This document shows, one piece after another, positions 17,166 through 26,216 of a stretch of 53,874 nucleotides of DNA. Positions within the stretch are counted from its first letter, which is position 1. Each line of letters begins with the position of its first letter. This DNA is from Thermoguttaceae bacterium (GTDB lineage Bacteria > Planctomycetota > Planctomycetia > Pirellulales > Thermoguttaceae): contig JAFRXD010000051.1 of NCBI GenBank assembly GCA_017441605.1, forward strand, positions 1 through 53,874, read 5' to 3'. A program made the position numbers and the translations under genes. The notes under the pieces are model-generated. The model saw only the letters and a program-made list of their open reading frames with translations, was not told where the DNA came from and did not search any database.

Positions 17166-17390
17166 CTACTCTTCCGTTTCGTCCTCTTTATTCTCGGACT
17201 TTTTCTTCCCCGAGGTCTTTACCGCGTCGTCGATCTCGTCCTCGATTCCCGCCACGCCCTTCTTGAATTCGGTTACGCTCCGACCGACCGAACGCATCAC
17301 GGAAGGCAGGCGATTCCCGAAAAGCAGGAAAGCGATAACGGCCAGAATGACCATCTGGATGGGAGAACCTATACCAAACAGCGGTTCCAT
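17166..17390 (-). CDS. tatA: Twin-arginine translocase TatA/E family subunit
   Basis: This 74-residue protein has the TatA layout: short N terminus, one transmembrane helix (about residues 7-24, ending FLLFG), the hinge FGNRLPSVMRSVGRSVTEFKKG with an amphipathic helix, and an acidic/lysine-rich C-terminal tail. TatA oligomers form the pore for folded substrates recruited by TatBC. Several likely Tat substrates are encoded in this window (1597-2616, 30393-31853, 50387-51697). ATG at 17390 is used because AAAGG precedes it; another in-frame ATG lies five codons upstream. No tatC is adjacent. TatA and TatB are hard to separate by eye; the short length favours TatA. Confidence 0.85.
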   Translation of the reverse strand: MEPLFGIGSPIQMVILAVIAFLLFGNRLPSVMRSVGRSVTEFKKGVAGIEDEIDDAVKTSGKKKSENKEDETEE

Positions 17391-17751
17391 AAGAAAACCT
17401 TTCATTTAAATTAAACGAGCGGAACTCCCAAAAGCTCCGTCGTAATATTCAAGTTTCAATAGTTCCGACTCTCTCGCCTCGGTGGATCGGCGCGAGCGAA
17501 CCGTTCAAAACGGCTCGAATTTCGTCGGACTCGTTCACATTGTAACGAAGGCGCCGGGGACGTCAACGACGCCCCCGCGCCGCATCCCCTATTCTAACAT
17601 TATTCGCTCAAGTTTTAAACTCTTTTTCATTCCGTTTGTCCAAAAATGCCGCCGAACAGAAAATGGACTTCGTAATTTCCAGAAAAGCCGCTACAAAACA
17701 AATAATCGCTATGTTCGGCGTTTCTTGTCGCAAATTCGGACGCGTTGGCGT
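17391..17751. other. Intergenic region upstream of the tatA-like gene
   Basis: No supported gene lies in these 361 bases. A possible minus-strand -10 (TAGAAT, near 17592-17597) with a weak TTTAAA -35 sits about 200 bases upstream of the tatA start. An 8-bp inverted repeat (CGCCGAAC near 17652 and GTTCGGCG near 17714) of unknown meaning lies between rsmA and that site. Confidence 0.4.
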
Positions 17752-18684
17752 CTAGCTTAACAGCGTTTGTTTTTCGGGGGGGAAGAGGACTCTGAACTTT
17801 TCAGATAGTTCTAATATCTGCTTTACGGTCAGTGTTTCCGCTCGAATTTCGCCTTTGAGATCCATCTCGGTCAAGACCTTGTCGACGACGTCCTTCTCCA
17901 ATCTATTCTTGAACGCGCTACAAAGCACCGAACGAATGAATTTTCGTCGATGGAAGAAGAGGGCGCGAACGAATTCGTGAAAGAATCGCAAATTTGGAAT
18001 TCTGGCGCGTTTCTTCTGGTTATAAACGCACTGAACAATAGCGGAGTCGACCTTGGGACGAGGCCAAAAAACGCTTGGAGGCATAATCCGAACGATTCGG
18101 CAATCGCATTGCGCTTGCGTCCAGACCGCGAGCGCCCCGTAGTCTTTAGTTCGGGGCTTAGCGCAAATTCTGTCTCCGACTTCTTTTTGGATCGTAACCG
18201 TCATCGAGTAGGGAGGGACGTCGGACAGCAATAAATTGGACATTAAGGGCGTCGCGATCTGATAAGGCAGATTCGCGCACAACTTGAATCGTCGATCGGG
18301 AGATTTCGCCAATTCCTCCCGAACGACGTTTAGTACGTCGCGATTCAGACGATTCTTATTTTCGAGAATGTCGGCGAATAAAAACCGGATATTAGGCTTG
18401 TCCCAATGCTCTTGCTTCGCCATCTCGTGCATTACGGAATCGACTTCGACCGTTATGACGACGGCCGCCTCTCGTGCCATCGCGCCCGTGAGAGAACCGG
18501 TTCCGGTGCCAACTTCTAGCACGACGTCGTTCTTCTCGAGTTCGGCGGATTGATAAAGTAGACGGAGAAGGTTGAGATCGATCAAAAAGTTTTGACCAAG
18601 CTTTCCGCGAGGATGAATTCCAAGCGTTTCAAAGCGTTTCATTAAGTAGGCGCGCGTTTGATTGTTCGAAGAGCCTTCGCCCAT
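17752..18684 (-). CDS. rsmA: 16S rRNA (adenine1518/1519-N6) dimethyltransferase
   Basis: RsmA (KsgA) dimethylates two adjacent adenosines near the 3' end of 16S rRNA during small-subunit maturation. The 310-residue protein shows the expected series: GQNFLID near residues 30-36, the S-adenosylmethionine site EVGTGTGSLT (57-66), acidic ribose-binding VEVD near 79-82, and the catalytic NLPY at 138-141. The C-terminal helical domain is present (RKFIRSVL region). AAAGGACA precedes the ATG. It follows the HD-domain gene by 50 bases on the same strand, in line with dnaX. The P/S-rich N-terminal extension is minor. Confidence 0.95.
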   Translation of the reverse strand: MGEGSSNNQTRAYLMKRFETLGIHPRGKLGQNFLIDLNLLRLLYQSAELEKNDVVLEVGTGTGSLTGAMAREAAVVITVEVDSVMHEMAKQEHWDKPNIRFLFADILENKNRLNRDVLNVVREELAKSPDRRFKLCANLPYQIATPLMSNLLLSDVPPYSMTVTIQKEVGDRICAKPRTKDYGALAVWTQAQCDCRIVRIMPPSVFWPRPKVDSAIVQCVYNQKKRARIPNLRFFHEFVRALFFHRRKFIRSVLCSAFKNRLEKDVVDKVLTEMDLKGEIRAETLTVKQILELSEKFRVLFPPEKQTLLS

Positions 18685-18734
18685 ATGCGTTGTCCTTTGT
18701 TTTGCCCTTTTTGGGACGGGTCGAAATTCTGATT

Positions 18735-20159
18735 CTAGATTTGCCGTTTATTCAAGACGTCGACTTCGTTCAGCGCCTCTTCCAGTAAACGATTGAAATT
18801 TGGAGCGCTTCTCAGCGCGGAGACCGATTCGCTCGACGCGAAAATGCGCGCTCGTTTAACGTAGTCGTCGAACTGTTCGCGAGCCAGCGCGCGAACCACT
18901 GGGGACGCCTCCGCTAACGGTCGATACGAGCCCTCGTCCGGATAGAAGACGTCGATTTTAAATTCCACTTCTTTGTCGACCGGCGGGGCGTCGACGAGAA
19001 CGTCGTCTTCCCGAATTCCGAATTGTATCGCTAGGCGCCGGGAAAGCTCCATAATCTCTCTGTAGGGGCGTCCCGCGATTCTACGATAGAGTTCCGGTTC
19101 TTCCATCGCGCTAAATTGTCGAACCCGTTTAAAAAGCAGACGCCGTTCTCCGAACAATCCGTCGCAGAGTCTCGTCGCTTCGCGATCGAGCGCGGGGGTT
19201 GTTCCTTTGGAAGAGCCGCAACAAGAGAAAAGGAACGCCCCGACCTCGCGATCCGACTTGCGGCGAAATTCGTCAATAAATTCCCTTGCTCCGAGTTTCT
19301 CCGAAAGGAGCGCGACTAGCCGCTGAAACATCACCGTTGCCGATCGCGCGGCGTGGTGCCAATAGACCTCGCTGAACATAACGTACCGTGCGAACACCAT
19401 CAATTCCGCGGCCGTTTTACCCTTTGAGGAAATCGCGATTCCATCGCCGCGCTCGTTAAGACGGAGACTTCCGACGAGACGATCGATATCGTAGTTTTTC
19501 CCGTAGGGAACGCCGGATCCGCAACTGTCCCGCATCAAGTAGTCCATCTTGTCGACGTCGATTGGTCCGGAAAGCGCGCTCGCTAGGAGTCGAAAAACTT
19601 TCTCGCGTCGAGCGAAACCTTCGTCCGTTTCATTCTCTTGTCGACGAGGAGCGCGTTTGAGAAGAATATCGAGGACGTTTTCTGGCTCGATTCCCCAATC
19701 GTCGCGAAGGAGAGGCGCTAATTCGCCGGTAATATAATCGGTCGCGAGCTCTTCGTGCGAAGCGACTTCCGGGAGTTTTAGATCTTCGATCAGATGACAA
19801 TATGGAAAATGACCGACGTCGTGGAGTAGCGCCGCCAAAATGAACGTTTCCGCTTCCTCGACGCGAACGAGCGACGCGAATCGCTCGTCGTGAGCGAGGC
19901 GCTTAAGCAAGACGAGCGAGAGTCGGTAAACGCCCAGCGAGTGTTCGAAACGCGTGTGAGTCGCGCCGGGATAAACAAACCGAACGAATCCAAGTTGCGA
20001 AACGTCCGCAAGCCTTCGAAACGCTCGAGAATCGACGATGCGGCGGACGCGCGGCGTGAGTGGAACGTCGAGTTCCGGAGGAATTCGAACAATAGAAGAT
20101 CTCGCGTCCAGTCCGATGATTTCGGGGATAAAAAGTAAATCGGCGGCGGTTGTTTTCAT
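18735..20159 (-). CDS. HD-domain phosphohydrolase (dGTPase/SAMHD1-like)
   Basis: The 474-residue protein belongs to the HD superfamily of metal-dependent phosphohydrolases of the dNTPase/SAMHD1 type. Motifs are HTRFEHSLGV (His73 in the metal-binding EHS), LLHDVGHFPYCH (HD at 113-114), and a later DVDKMDYLMRD that supplies another aspartate and the phosphate-binding region. Relatives hydrolyse dGTP or other nucleotides, but the substrate here is unproven. Its ATG overlaps the dnaX stop codon by four bases (ATGA), so the two are translationally coupled. Coupling a putative dNTP hydrolase to a polymerase clamp-loader gene fits a DNA-synthesis role, though this is inference. Confidence 0.88.
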   Translation of the reverse strand: MKTTAADLLFIPEIIGLDARSSIVRIPPELDVPLTPRVRRIVDSRAFRRLADVSQLGFVRFVYPGATHTRFEHSLGVYRLSLVLLKRLAHDERFASLVRVEEAETFILAALLHDVGHFPYCHLIEDLKLPEVASHEELATDYITGELAPLLRDDWGIEPENVLDILLKRAPRRQENETDEGFARREKVFRLLASALSGPIDVDKMDYLMRDSCGSGVPYGKNYDIDRLVGSLRLNERGDGIAISSKGKTAAELMVFARYVMFSEVYWHHAARSATVMFQRLVALLSEKLGAREFIDEFRRKSDREVGAFLFSCCGSSKGTTPALDREATRLCDGLFGERRLLFKRVRQFSAMEEPELYRRIAGRPYREIMELSRRLAIQFGIREDDVLVDAPPVDKEVEFKIDVFYPDEGSYRPLAEASPVVRALAREQFDDYVKRARIFASSESVSALRSAPNFNRLLEEALNEVDVLNKRQI

Positions 20160-22426
20160 TGTTGCGAGCGTCCAAAACTTCGCGCGCCGGTCGCGGGCGG
20201 TTTGATTTCGCCGAGTTCCGCGTCGAATAGTTCCTTGATTTCTTGAACGGTCGGATTTTGCTCGAATTCGCGGCGTATCTCTTGGAAATCTCCGCGAGGA
20301 CTCGAACGGCGATCTCTTGGGTCGTTAGCGCGAGACGCGACGGGGGAAAAACCGGAGTTGGGTCGCGCGGAAATCGCCGCGGAGGGGGACGGCGTTTGGA
20401 CTGACGAAACGTCGTTAGTTTGAAGTCGAGGGGAGACGGAAGGATCGATGAGGCAACTGATCGTCACCGCGCCGCCTAACTTTTTAGAAAGCTTGGGCGC
20501 GATTTTTGATTTTTCGCTTTCGCAGTACGATTTTTCTTCGTCCCGACCCTCGGGGAAGAGAACGACGAAACGATCGGGATACTCGGCGCGGATTTCCCCG
20601 AACGTCGCCGCCTTACTCGGCAAAACGACGCCCGATTTGGTGGATTCGAGCCAATACTTGATCAATGTTTCTTGAGGGAGCGAGATCCAACCGACGTTCG
20701 ATGGCGACGCGCTTTGATTTGACGCCGGAGCTCGATTCTCAACGGGGGCTTCGAGCGGCGAGCTCGGCGTCGCTAATTGGGACTCGACGTCGGGATTTTT
20801 TTTTTGCTCGCTCGATTCTGATCGAGCGGAATTTGAAACGAACGACGCCGAGATGTTGGGGAACGCGCCCTGCCTAAGTTGCGCGATTAACGTTTCTATC
20901 GCTTGGAAGGCGTCAAGTCGACACAGTCTCGCGAAGGCGAGTTCGGTCAATACGCGGGATTGAGGGCTAACTCGCGCTCGCTGAGCCGTTTGATCGAGTA
21001 TCTGAAGCGCCGCTAGGATTCGGCGAATACCTAGTTCCTCGGAAGTCGCGCGCAACTCGTCCAATCGAGCGATTGGCGAGTACAGAAGCTCGTTGGCTCC
21101 GCAACCGCAACCGACGACCATTAAATCGCGATAGATTCCGATTGTCTGCTCGATGAGAACCCCAAAATCAACTCCGCGTTTAGAGGCTTCGTCCAATAGA
21201 CGAAACGCCTCCGCCGCGTCCCCGCGAACCGTTGCGCCTAAAAGGTCGAACATGACCTTGTCGTCCACCGAACCGAGCATTTGATGAACGTCGGATAACG
21301 AAATATGTTTCGGCGCGAAGGAAAGCAATTGTTCCAAAAGCGATTGCGCGTCGCGCATCGATCCGTTGGCGCGTCGCGCGAGGACGTCGAAAACCCCTTC
21401 TTCCGCCTCCGCTCCCTCTTGGCGAGCGATTTGCCCTAGTCGAGCCGCGATGGACGCGCCGTTGACGTTCCCAAAATCAAACCGTTGACAGCGCGAAAGA
21501 ATCGTAATCGGGATTTTATTCGGCTCGGTTGTGCAGAAAATGAACTTGACTCGCGCGGGAGGTTCTTCCAGCGTTTTCAACAGCGCGTTGAACGCCTCGC
21601 GCGTCAACATGTGCACTTCGTCGATGATGTATATCTTGTACAACGATCGAGAGGGCGCGATCGCGGCGTTTTGGCGCAATTGGCGAATCTCGTCGACCCC
21701 GCGATTGCTCGCCCCGTCGATTTCGATAACGTCCACGTCGTCGCCCGATGCGATCGCGACGCAACTGTCGCATTGGAGACAAGGGCGAGTCGTCGGCCCG
21801 TCGACGCAGTTGAGCGACTTCGCGAAAATTCTAGCGCAAGACGTTTTGCCCACCCCGCGCGCCCCGGTGAAGAGATAGGCGTGTCCAACGCGATCCGTTT
21901 CAATGGCGTTGGACAACGCGCGAGCGACCGTTTCTTGACCGATGAGCTCGTCGAACGTTTGAGGACGATACCGACGCGCGACAACCTGGTACGCGCTGGG
22001 CTTTGAGCGCTCGACGCGCGGCTCTTCGGAGAGCTTTTCGGGAATCGCTCGCTCCCTCGCTCGAACCGCCTCGGGTTCGATTTGCGTTTGGGATTCCGCG
22101 GCGTTGGCGTCGGGCGGCGCAACGGAGCCTTCGTTCGTCGCGCCGGGAACGTCCGCCGCGAGCGCGCGGGATTCCGCCGTCGAAGAGAAGATGGAAACCG
22201 ACGATTCCGATACCGCTGAGTTTGTTTTGTCGGTCGTTGGCGATTCGGGAGTTTCGTTTCCCAATTTTTGAGAATCCGTCGGCTCGATCGAAGTTTTTCG
22301 GACGGGACGCTTCTTTTTAACCGGTTCCTCGACCTCCGGCGCGGCCTCCTTTGGCGACGCGCCCGCGTCGGCAAAGAGAAAACCGGAACCGTTGGTATTA
22401 GGGGATTCCCCGCGCGTTCGTTTCAT
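20156..22426 (-). CDS. dnaX: DNA polymerase III subunit gamma/tau
   Basis: DnaX is the ATPase core of the clamp loader. This 756-residue protein has the family AAA+ module at about residues 145-370: YQVVARRYRPQTFDELIGQ, Walker A GARGVGKTS (188-196), the zinc cysteines CVDGPTTRPCLQCDSC (207-222), Walker B IIDEVHML (267-274) and the SRC finger LSRCQRF (310-316). The C-terminal half (from about 510) is Ser/Glu/Pro-rich with a further domain, as in tau. Unusually, about 145 residues of low-complexity sequence precede the AAA+ domain, with no internal Met; AGGAGACGCA before the ATG supports the long form. SRP RNA lies immediately upstream on the same strand. Confidence 0.95.
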   Translation of the reverse strand: MKRTRGESPNTNGSGFLFADAGASPKEAAPEVEEPVKKKRPVRKTSIEPTDSQKLGNETPESPTTDKTNSAVSESSVSIFSSTAESRALAADVPGATNEGSVAPPDANAAESQTQIEPEAVRARERAIPEKLSEEPRVERSKPSAYQVVARRYRPQTFDELIGQETVARALSNAIETDRVGHAYLFTGARGVGKTSCARIFAKSLNCVDGPTTRPCLQCDSCVAIASGDDVDVIEIDGASNRGVDEIRQLRQNAAIAPSRSLYKIYIIDEVHMLTREAFNALLKTLEEPPARVKFIFCTTEPNKIPITILSRCQRFDFGNVNGASIAARLGQIARQEGAEAEEGVFDVLARRANGSMRDAQSLLEQLLSFAPKHISLSDVHQMLGSVDDKVMFDLLGATVRGDAAEAFRLLDEASKRGVDFGVLIEQTIGIYRDLMVVGCGCGANELLYSPIARLDELRATSEELGIRRILAALQILDQTAQRARVSPQSRVLTELAFARLCRLDAFQAIETLIAQLRQGAFPNISASFVSNSARSESSEQKKNPDVESQLATPSSPLEAPVENRAPASNQSASPSNVGWISLPQETLIKYWLESTKSGVVLPSKAATFGEIRAEYPDRFVVLFPEGRDEEKSYCESEKSKIAPKLSKKLGGAVTISCLIDPSVSPRLQTNDVSSVQTPSPSAAISARPNSGFSPVASRANDPRDRRSSPRGDFQEIRREFEQNPTVQEIKELFDAELGEIKPPATGARSFGRSQQ

Positions 22427-22486
22427 TGCGTCTCCTCAAAGACCAACGGGACGGCGGTCGCGAAAAATCGCGAGGCGCCAAGAAAC

Positions 22487-22493
22487 AAAAAAA
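22487..22493 (-). terminator. ffs: T-tract terminator at the 3' end of the SRP RNA
   Basis: Seven T residues (minus strand) directly follow the 3' arm of the SRP RNA terminal helix, so the closing helix of the RNA and this tract together form an intrinsic terminator. dnaX starts about 60 bases downstream; partial read-through could supply it. Confidence 0.65.
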
Positions 22494-22602
22494 CGACTTT
22501 CAACGAGAACCCCGGCACATAAGAGTAACCGCTTATGGCTGCTCGATCTCTCGCCTGACCAGGTTCGCGACCTCCCATTGCAGGGGGTCTCGTTGAAAGC
22601 CG
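22494..22602 (-). ncRNA. ffs: 4.5S signal recognition particle RNA (small bacterial type)
   Basis: The minus strand holds the hallmark domain IV of SRP RNA: GGTCAGG, a three-pair stem CGA/UCG closed by a GAGA (GNRA) tetraloop, then AGCAGCC on the 3' side. This matches the E. coli arrangement GGTCAGG-TCC-GGAA-GGA-AGCAGCC position by position. The ends pair as a long helix: CGGCTTTCAACGAGACCCC at the 5' end with GGGGTTCTCGTTGAAAGTCG at the 3' end. This sets the RNA at about 109 nt. It binds Ffh and directs ribosomes making membrane proteins to the Sec machinery. The location just upstream of dnaX matches the synteny seen in many bacteria. The ends are accurate to a few bases. Confidence 0.93.
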
Positions 22603-22637
22603 TTTGACTAGCGGCAAGGATCCCCTCGCCTGACGCT

Positions 22638-22665
22638 ATTCTATTCGAGCCCGCGTTTATTACAA
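22638..22665 (-). promoter_or_regulatory. Candidate promoter for SRP RNA and dnaX
   Basis: On the minus strand, TTGTAA (22660-22665) and TAGAAT (22638-22643) are separated by 16 bp. A transcript from here would start near 22630 and need 5' trimming of about 28 bases to give the mature SRP RNA. Confidence 0.5.
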
Positions 22666-22713
22666 GGGGCGTCGCGCTTTTTTTTATTTTTTCTCGTTGG
22701 ACTTTTCGTTTTC

Positions 22714-22742
22714 TTGATTTTGCGTTTGGCGAGGAGTAGACT
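22714..22742 (+). promoter_or_regulatory. Candidate promoter for the HzsA-related gene
   Basis: TTGATT (22714-22719) and TAGACT (22737-22742) with a 17-bp spacer lie about 75 bases upstream of the likely start at 22816. The match is moderate. Confidence 0.35.
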
Positions 22743-22815
22743 GTTTAAGCGAGCGCGTCGGCCGCGCGAGCGCGCCGATTGATTCGAATTGTTGGACGTT
22801 GGAGTTGTTGAGACG

Positions 22816-25800
22816 ATGCAGAAAGAGCCTCTAATCCGTATTTGCGCGAAAATGACCGTCGAATCGACCCTCGCGCTCGTTGCGTTCGCATTGACCCTCG
22901 CGTTTCTCGGATTGGGATTGCCGCGTTCCGTTTGCGCGGACGAATTGTCGGGCGAGCCCATAATTGTCTCCGTTTCGACAAATTCGGAGAACGAGGGCTA
23001 CGAAGCGTACAAGGCCTTTGACGGCGACAAAAGTTCTTTCTGGCACTCGCAGTTTTCTCGTCCTCCGTTCGAATACTCTCCCATTCCAATAAGTTGCGGC
23101 TATCAATGCGGGTGCGTTGACGAGCATCCGCGTCGCAAGGTTTCTCGCGATTTTGATCCGAATCGTCCGTTTGAGCTTCGAATCGACTTGCGAGGCGAGC
23201 GACTTATAACGGGATTCCGTTACTTTCCCCGAGCCGACGGAACGCCCAATGGGCAAATAGGCGAATACGAGCTCTACATTTTTCAAAAACTGAGCGATTC
23301 CGACGCGTCCGCTTTCGTTGAAAATGGCGAATGGGAAGGCGAACTAGGCGAGCCGATTGTCGCCGGCGCGTTTACCGGAAGCGAAAAGGAATTGGAGGAA
23401 GGGACGACGGTTCTATTTGAGCGTCCCGTTGCCGCGCGTTACGCGATTTTTCGCGCGAAAACCGAACTCGCAAATCGTCCCTTCGCCGCGGTCGCGGAAC
23501 TTGAGTTTCTGTCCGACGGCGCGTTTTTTCGACCTATTGAAGCGTCCTCGGTTGGTCTTTGCGACATTGTTCCCAAAGAGCGCGCCGTTCGACTTCTCGC
23601 GGAACTAGTCGGCGTTTCCGAAGACGACATTGTTCGATCTCCCTATTTCGACGATCTACTCCATCAATACGGACGTCTCGCGATCGAGTTGGGACGCGCG
23701 GATTACTATCGGGCAATCTCGCGGCAACTCCCGTCGGAACAAGCGGGTATACTTCCGACCGATCGAGACCCGCTCGACGTGGTTTTGCGAAGAACGCGGG
23801 CTCTTTGGCTTTTGATAAACGAACTTGACGACGATTTCTTCGACGGTTCCGCGAACAATGATCTCGACCCTTCGCTGAACGAGGACGTCCGCTTATGGCG
23901 CGAATTGAACGAAGCTTCCAAAATCGTCTCCGTCGAGAACCCGGAAACGAGGTTTCAACTCTTTGCGCTAGTCGCTCTTTGGCGCCGTTCCTTGATCTTC
24001 AAACGCGCCGAGTTGGATTTCGCCAAGATTTTGTTCGTTAAGAGAAACCGTTCGAACTACAATCATATCTGCGACCAATTTTATGGTCGTTCCGCCATGC
24101 CGGGCGGGGGGCTTTTTACTCTTTCCAAGCCCTTTGGCGAGTTTCCAAGCGCATCGATTTCTCCCGCGTTGCGGAGCGCTCTCGCCGCCATTGTAGATTC
24201 GCGCTCTAGGGTCTCGCTCGAGTTTGGCGATTTGTGGCGCGTTTCGTATTGTCCCGCCGATTTCGATCTGTTGGCGGAATCGAAAGTGGTCGGCGGGAGA
24301 CTTGATGGGAAGAAACTGGAAAACGGCGCTTTTATTTCGCCCGAGCTTTCTTTTGACGGCAAGCGAATCGCTTTCGCGTTTTGCGAATGCCAAGGATCCC
24401 CCGAACACCTTCAAACCCTCGACTTAACTAGAGGGCACACCCAAGAGGGACGATGCTATCACGTCTTTACCTGCGACGTCGACGGCGGCGATTTGCGAAT
24501 GATAACCGACGGAACGTGGAACGATTTCGATCCCTGCTATTTGCCGAACGGACGTTTGGCGTTTATCTCCGAGCGTCGCAATGGGTACTTGCGTTGCGGG
24601 CGCGATTGCCCGACCTACACCCTCTTCGATATGAATCAAGACGGTTCAAAAATTCGCTGTCTTAGTCGCCATGAAACGAACGAATGGGCCCCGAGCGTCT
24701 CCAATAGCGGGCAGATTTTGTGGACTCGTTGGGACTACATTGACCGTTTCGGTTGTATCGCGCACGGCGTTTGGACAACGAGTCCCGACGGTCGAAATCC
24801 GCGAGCCGTTTGCGGTAATTACGCTCCTAGACATTTGCGTCCGGATTCCGTTTTGGACGTTCGCGCGATTCCCGGGTCTTCCAAATTGATCGCGACGGCC
24901 GGACCTCACCATGGTCAATCGTTTGGCTCCATTGTCGAGATCGATCCAAACGCCCCAGACGATCCGATAAGTCCCATTACGAGAATGACTCCGGAAATCG
25001 GTTTCCCCGAAAGCCAAGACGGTTCGCAAGTTTGGGGAACCCCTTGGCCGCTGGCCGAGGATCTGTTTATGGCGGTGGCGGATTATTCGTTCGATCCTAG
25101 GTTCGGTCGAGAGGGCGGCGCGTATCAACGAGGCGATTACGGTATTTACTTGGTCGACGCTCTGGGAAATCGAGAGTTGCTCTATCGCGACCCAGATATT
25201 GGCGCGTCGACTCCTATTCCGCTCGTCTCGCGCGAGGCGCCTCCCGTCGCCCCGTCCTTGGTTCCCGAATCGGAGATCGTGGACGAGCCCTTCGTAACGC
25301 CTCCGGCGTTTGACGCCGAAAGACCACAAGGCGTCGTCTCTATCCAAAACGTCTACGCGACGGACGTCCCATTTCCCGAAGGGACAAAAATTAAGGAGAT
25401 TAGAGTTGTTCAAATCTTTTGTATGTCCGTTCCCTCGGGCTATCCCCCTTACGAAATTGGCGTTCGAGAGGCCACCTCGACCGATTCGGTAAAGCTGACG
25501 CGTCGCGTTTGGGGAACCGCCCCGGTCGAGGAAGACGGAAGCGCCTATTTTTATGTCCCCGCCGACTGCGAACTTTATTTTCAGGCGCTCGACGAGGACG
25601 GACTCGTCGTCCAGTCGATGCGTTCTGGAACCGCTTTGCGTCCCAATGAAAATCTCTCGTGCATCGGTTGTCACGAGCCGCGCGAAGCGACGGGCGCCGA
25701 AACGACGAACTCGCCCGGCGTTTCTGGAGGAGACCAAGTTCCGCTCGCCTTGAGACGCGAACCCTCTCGGCTTAAATCTGAGGGTTCCGGAACTCAACCG

Positions 25801-26190
25801 GTCAACTTTCCCGAACTCGTTCAGCCCGTTCTTGACAAACATTGCGTCGAATGTCATCGTCGAGACGATTCTCGCGAAAAGGGCGCGCCAAATCTGGATC
25901 GGGAACCCTACGAGAGAGGTTTCTACGCGTCTTACTGGAATCTGCTCGCTAGCGGGCGCGTTTTCAACGACTATGTCGATTCCCTAAGAACTACTCCCGG
26001 ACAATTCGGCGCCCGCGCCTCTTCGCTCTACGATTTGATTCAAGACCACTACGACGTTAAATTGTCCGACGACGAGCGTCGGCGAATCGCTCTTTGGCTC
26101 GATACGAACTCGTTGTTTTTCGGGGTCTATGAGAAAGATGGATGCGAGCGAGAATTGAGAGGCGAGCGAGCCGTCCCCACCTTGGAATGA
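22816..26190 (+). CDS. HzsA-related secreted multidomain c-type cytochrome
   Basis: This large exported protein has 1124 residues from the ATG at 22816 (an upstream in-frame start at 22789 and another ATG at 22852 are possible). After a signal peptide (hydrophobic core ending PRSVCA) comes a discoidin-like region (NSENEGYEAYKAFDGDKSSFWHS, then a galactose-binding-like beta pattern) with a Cys cluster CGYQCGC. The middle holds TolB/PD40-like propeller blades (SPELSFDGKRIAFAF, CDVDGGDLRMITDGTWNDFDPCYLPNGRLAFIS). The C-terminal part has two haem-attachment sites, CIGCH (25660-25674) and CVECH (25843-25857), the second in a YncE/planctomycete cytochrome C-like context (FPELVQPVLDKHCVECH). The order matches planctomycetal proteins named HzsA-related after the hydrazine synthase alpha subunit, but hydrazine synthesis is not implied. 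An esterase gene follows by 26 bases. Confidence 0.8.
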   Translation: MQKEPLIRICAKMTVESTLALVAFALTLAFLGLGLPRSVCADELSGEPIIVSVSTNSENEGYEAYKAFDGDKSSFWHSQFSRPPFEYSPIPISCGYQCGCVDEHPRRKVSRDFDPNRPFELRIDLRGERLITGFRYFPRADGTPNGQIGEYELYIFQKLSDSDASAFVENGEWEGELGEPIVAGAFTGSEKELEEGTTVLFERPVAARYAIFRAKTELANRPFAAVAELEFLSDGAFFRPIEASSVGLCDIVPKERAVRLLAELVGVSEDDIVRSPYFDDLLHQYGRLAIELGRADYYRAISRQLPSEQAGILPTDRDPLDVVLRRTRALWLLINELDDDFFDGSANNDLDPSLNEDVRLWRELNEASKIVSVENPETRFQLFALVALWRRSLIFKRAELDFAKILFVKRNRSNYNHICDQFYGRSAMPGGGLFTLSKPFGEFPSASISPALRSALAAIVDSRSRVSLEFGDLWRVSYCPADFDLLAESKVVGGRLDGKKLENGAFISPELSFDGKRIAFAFCECQGSPEHLQTLDLTRGHTQEGRCYHVFTCDVDGGDLRMITDGTWNDFDPCYLPNGRLAFISERRNGYLRCGRDCPTYTLFDMNQDGSKIRCLSRHETNEWAPSVSNSGQILWTRWDYIDRFGCIAHGVWTTSPDGRNPRAVCGNYAPRHLRPDSVLDVRAIPGSSKLIATAGPHHGQSFGSIVEIDPNAPDDPISPITRMTPEIGFPESQDGSQVWGTPWPLAEDLFMAVADYSFDPRFGREGGAYQRGDYGIYLVDALGNRELLYRDPDIGASTPIPLVSREAPPVAPSLVPESEIVDEPFVTPPAFDAERPQGVVSIQNVYATDVPFPEGTKIKEIRVVQIFCMSVPSGYPPYEIGVREATSTDSVKLTRRVWGTAPVEEDGSAYFYVPADCELYFQALDEDGLVVQSMRSGTALRPNENLSCIGCHEPREATGAETTNSPGVSGGDQVPLALRREPSRLKSEGSGTQPVNFPELVQPVLDKHCVECHRRDDSREKGAPNLDREPYERGFYASYWNLLASGRVFNDYVDSLRTTPGQFGARASSLYDLIQDHYDVKLSDDERRRIALWLDTNSLFFGVYEKDGCERELRGERAVPTLE

Positions 26191-26216
26191 TTATTTCAAA
26201 CAAGAATGGTGTGTTG

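Noticed and set aside
24646..25857. Open frame of 403 codons on the minus strand inside the HzsA-related gene
   Set aside because: It is antisense to a gene with haem sites and propeller motifs; the translated sequence is Arg-rich and has no recognisable domain.
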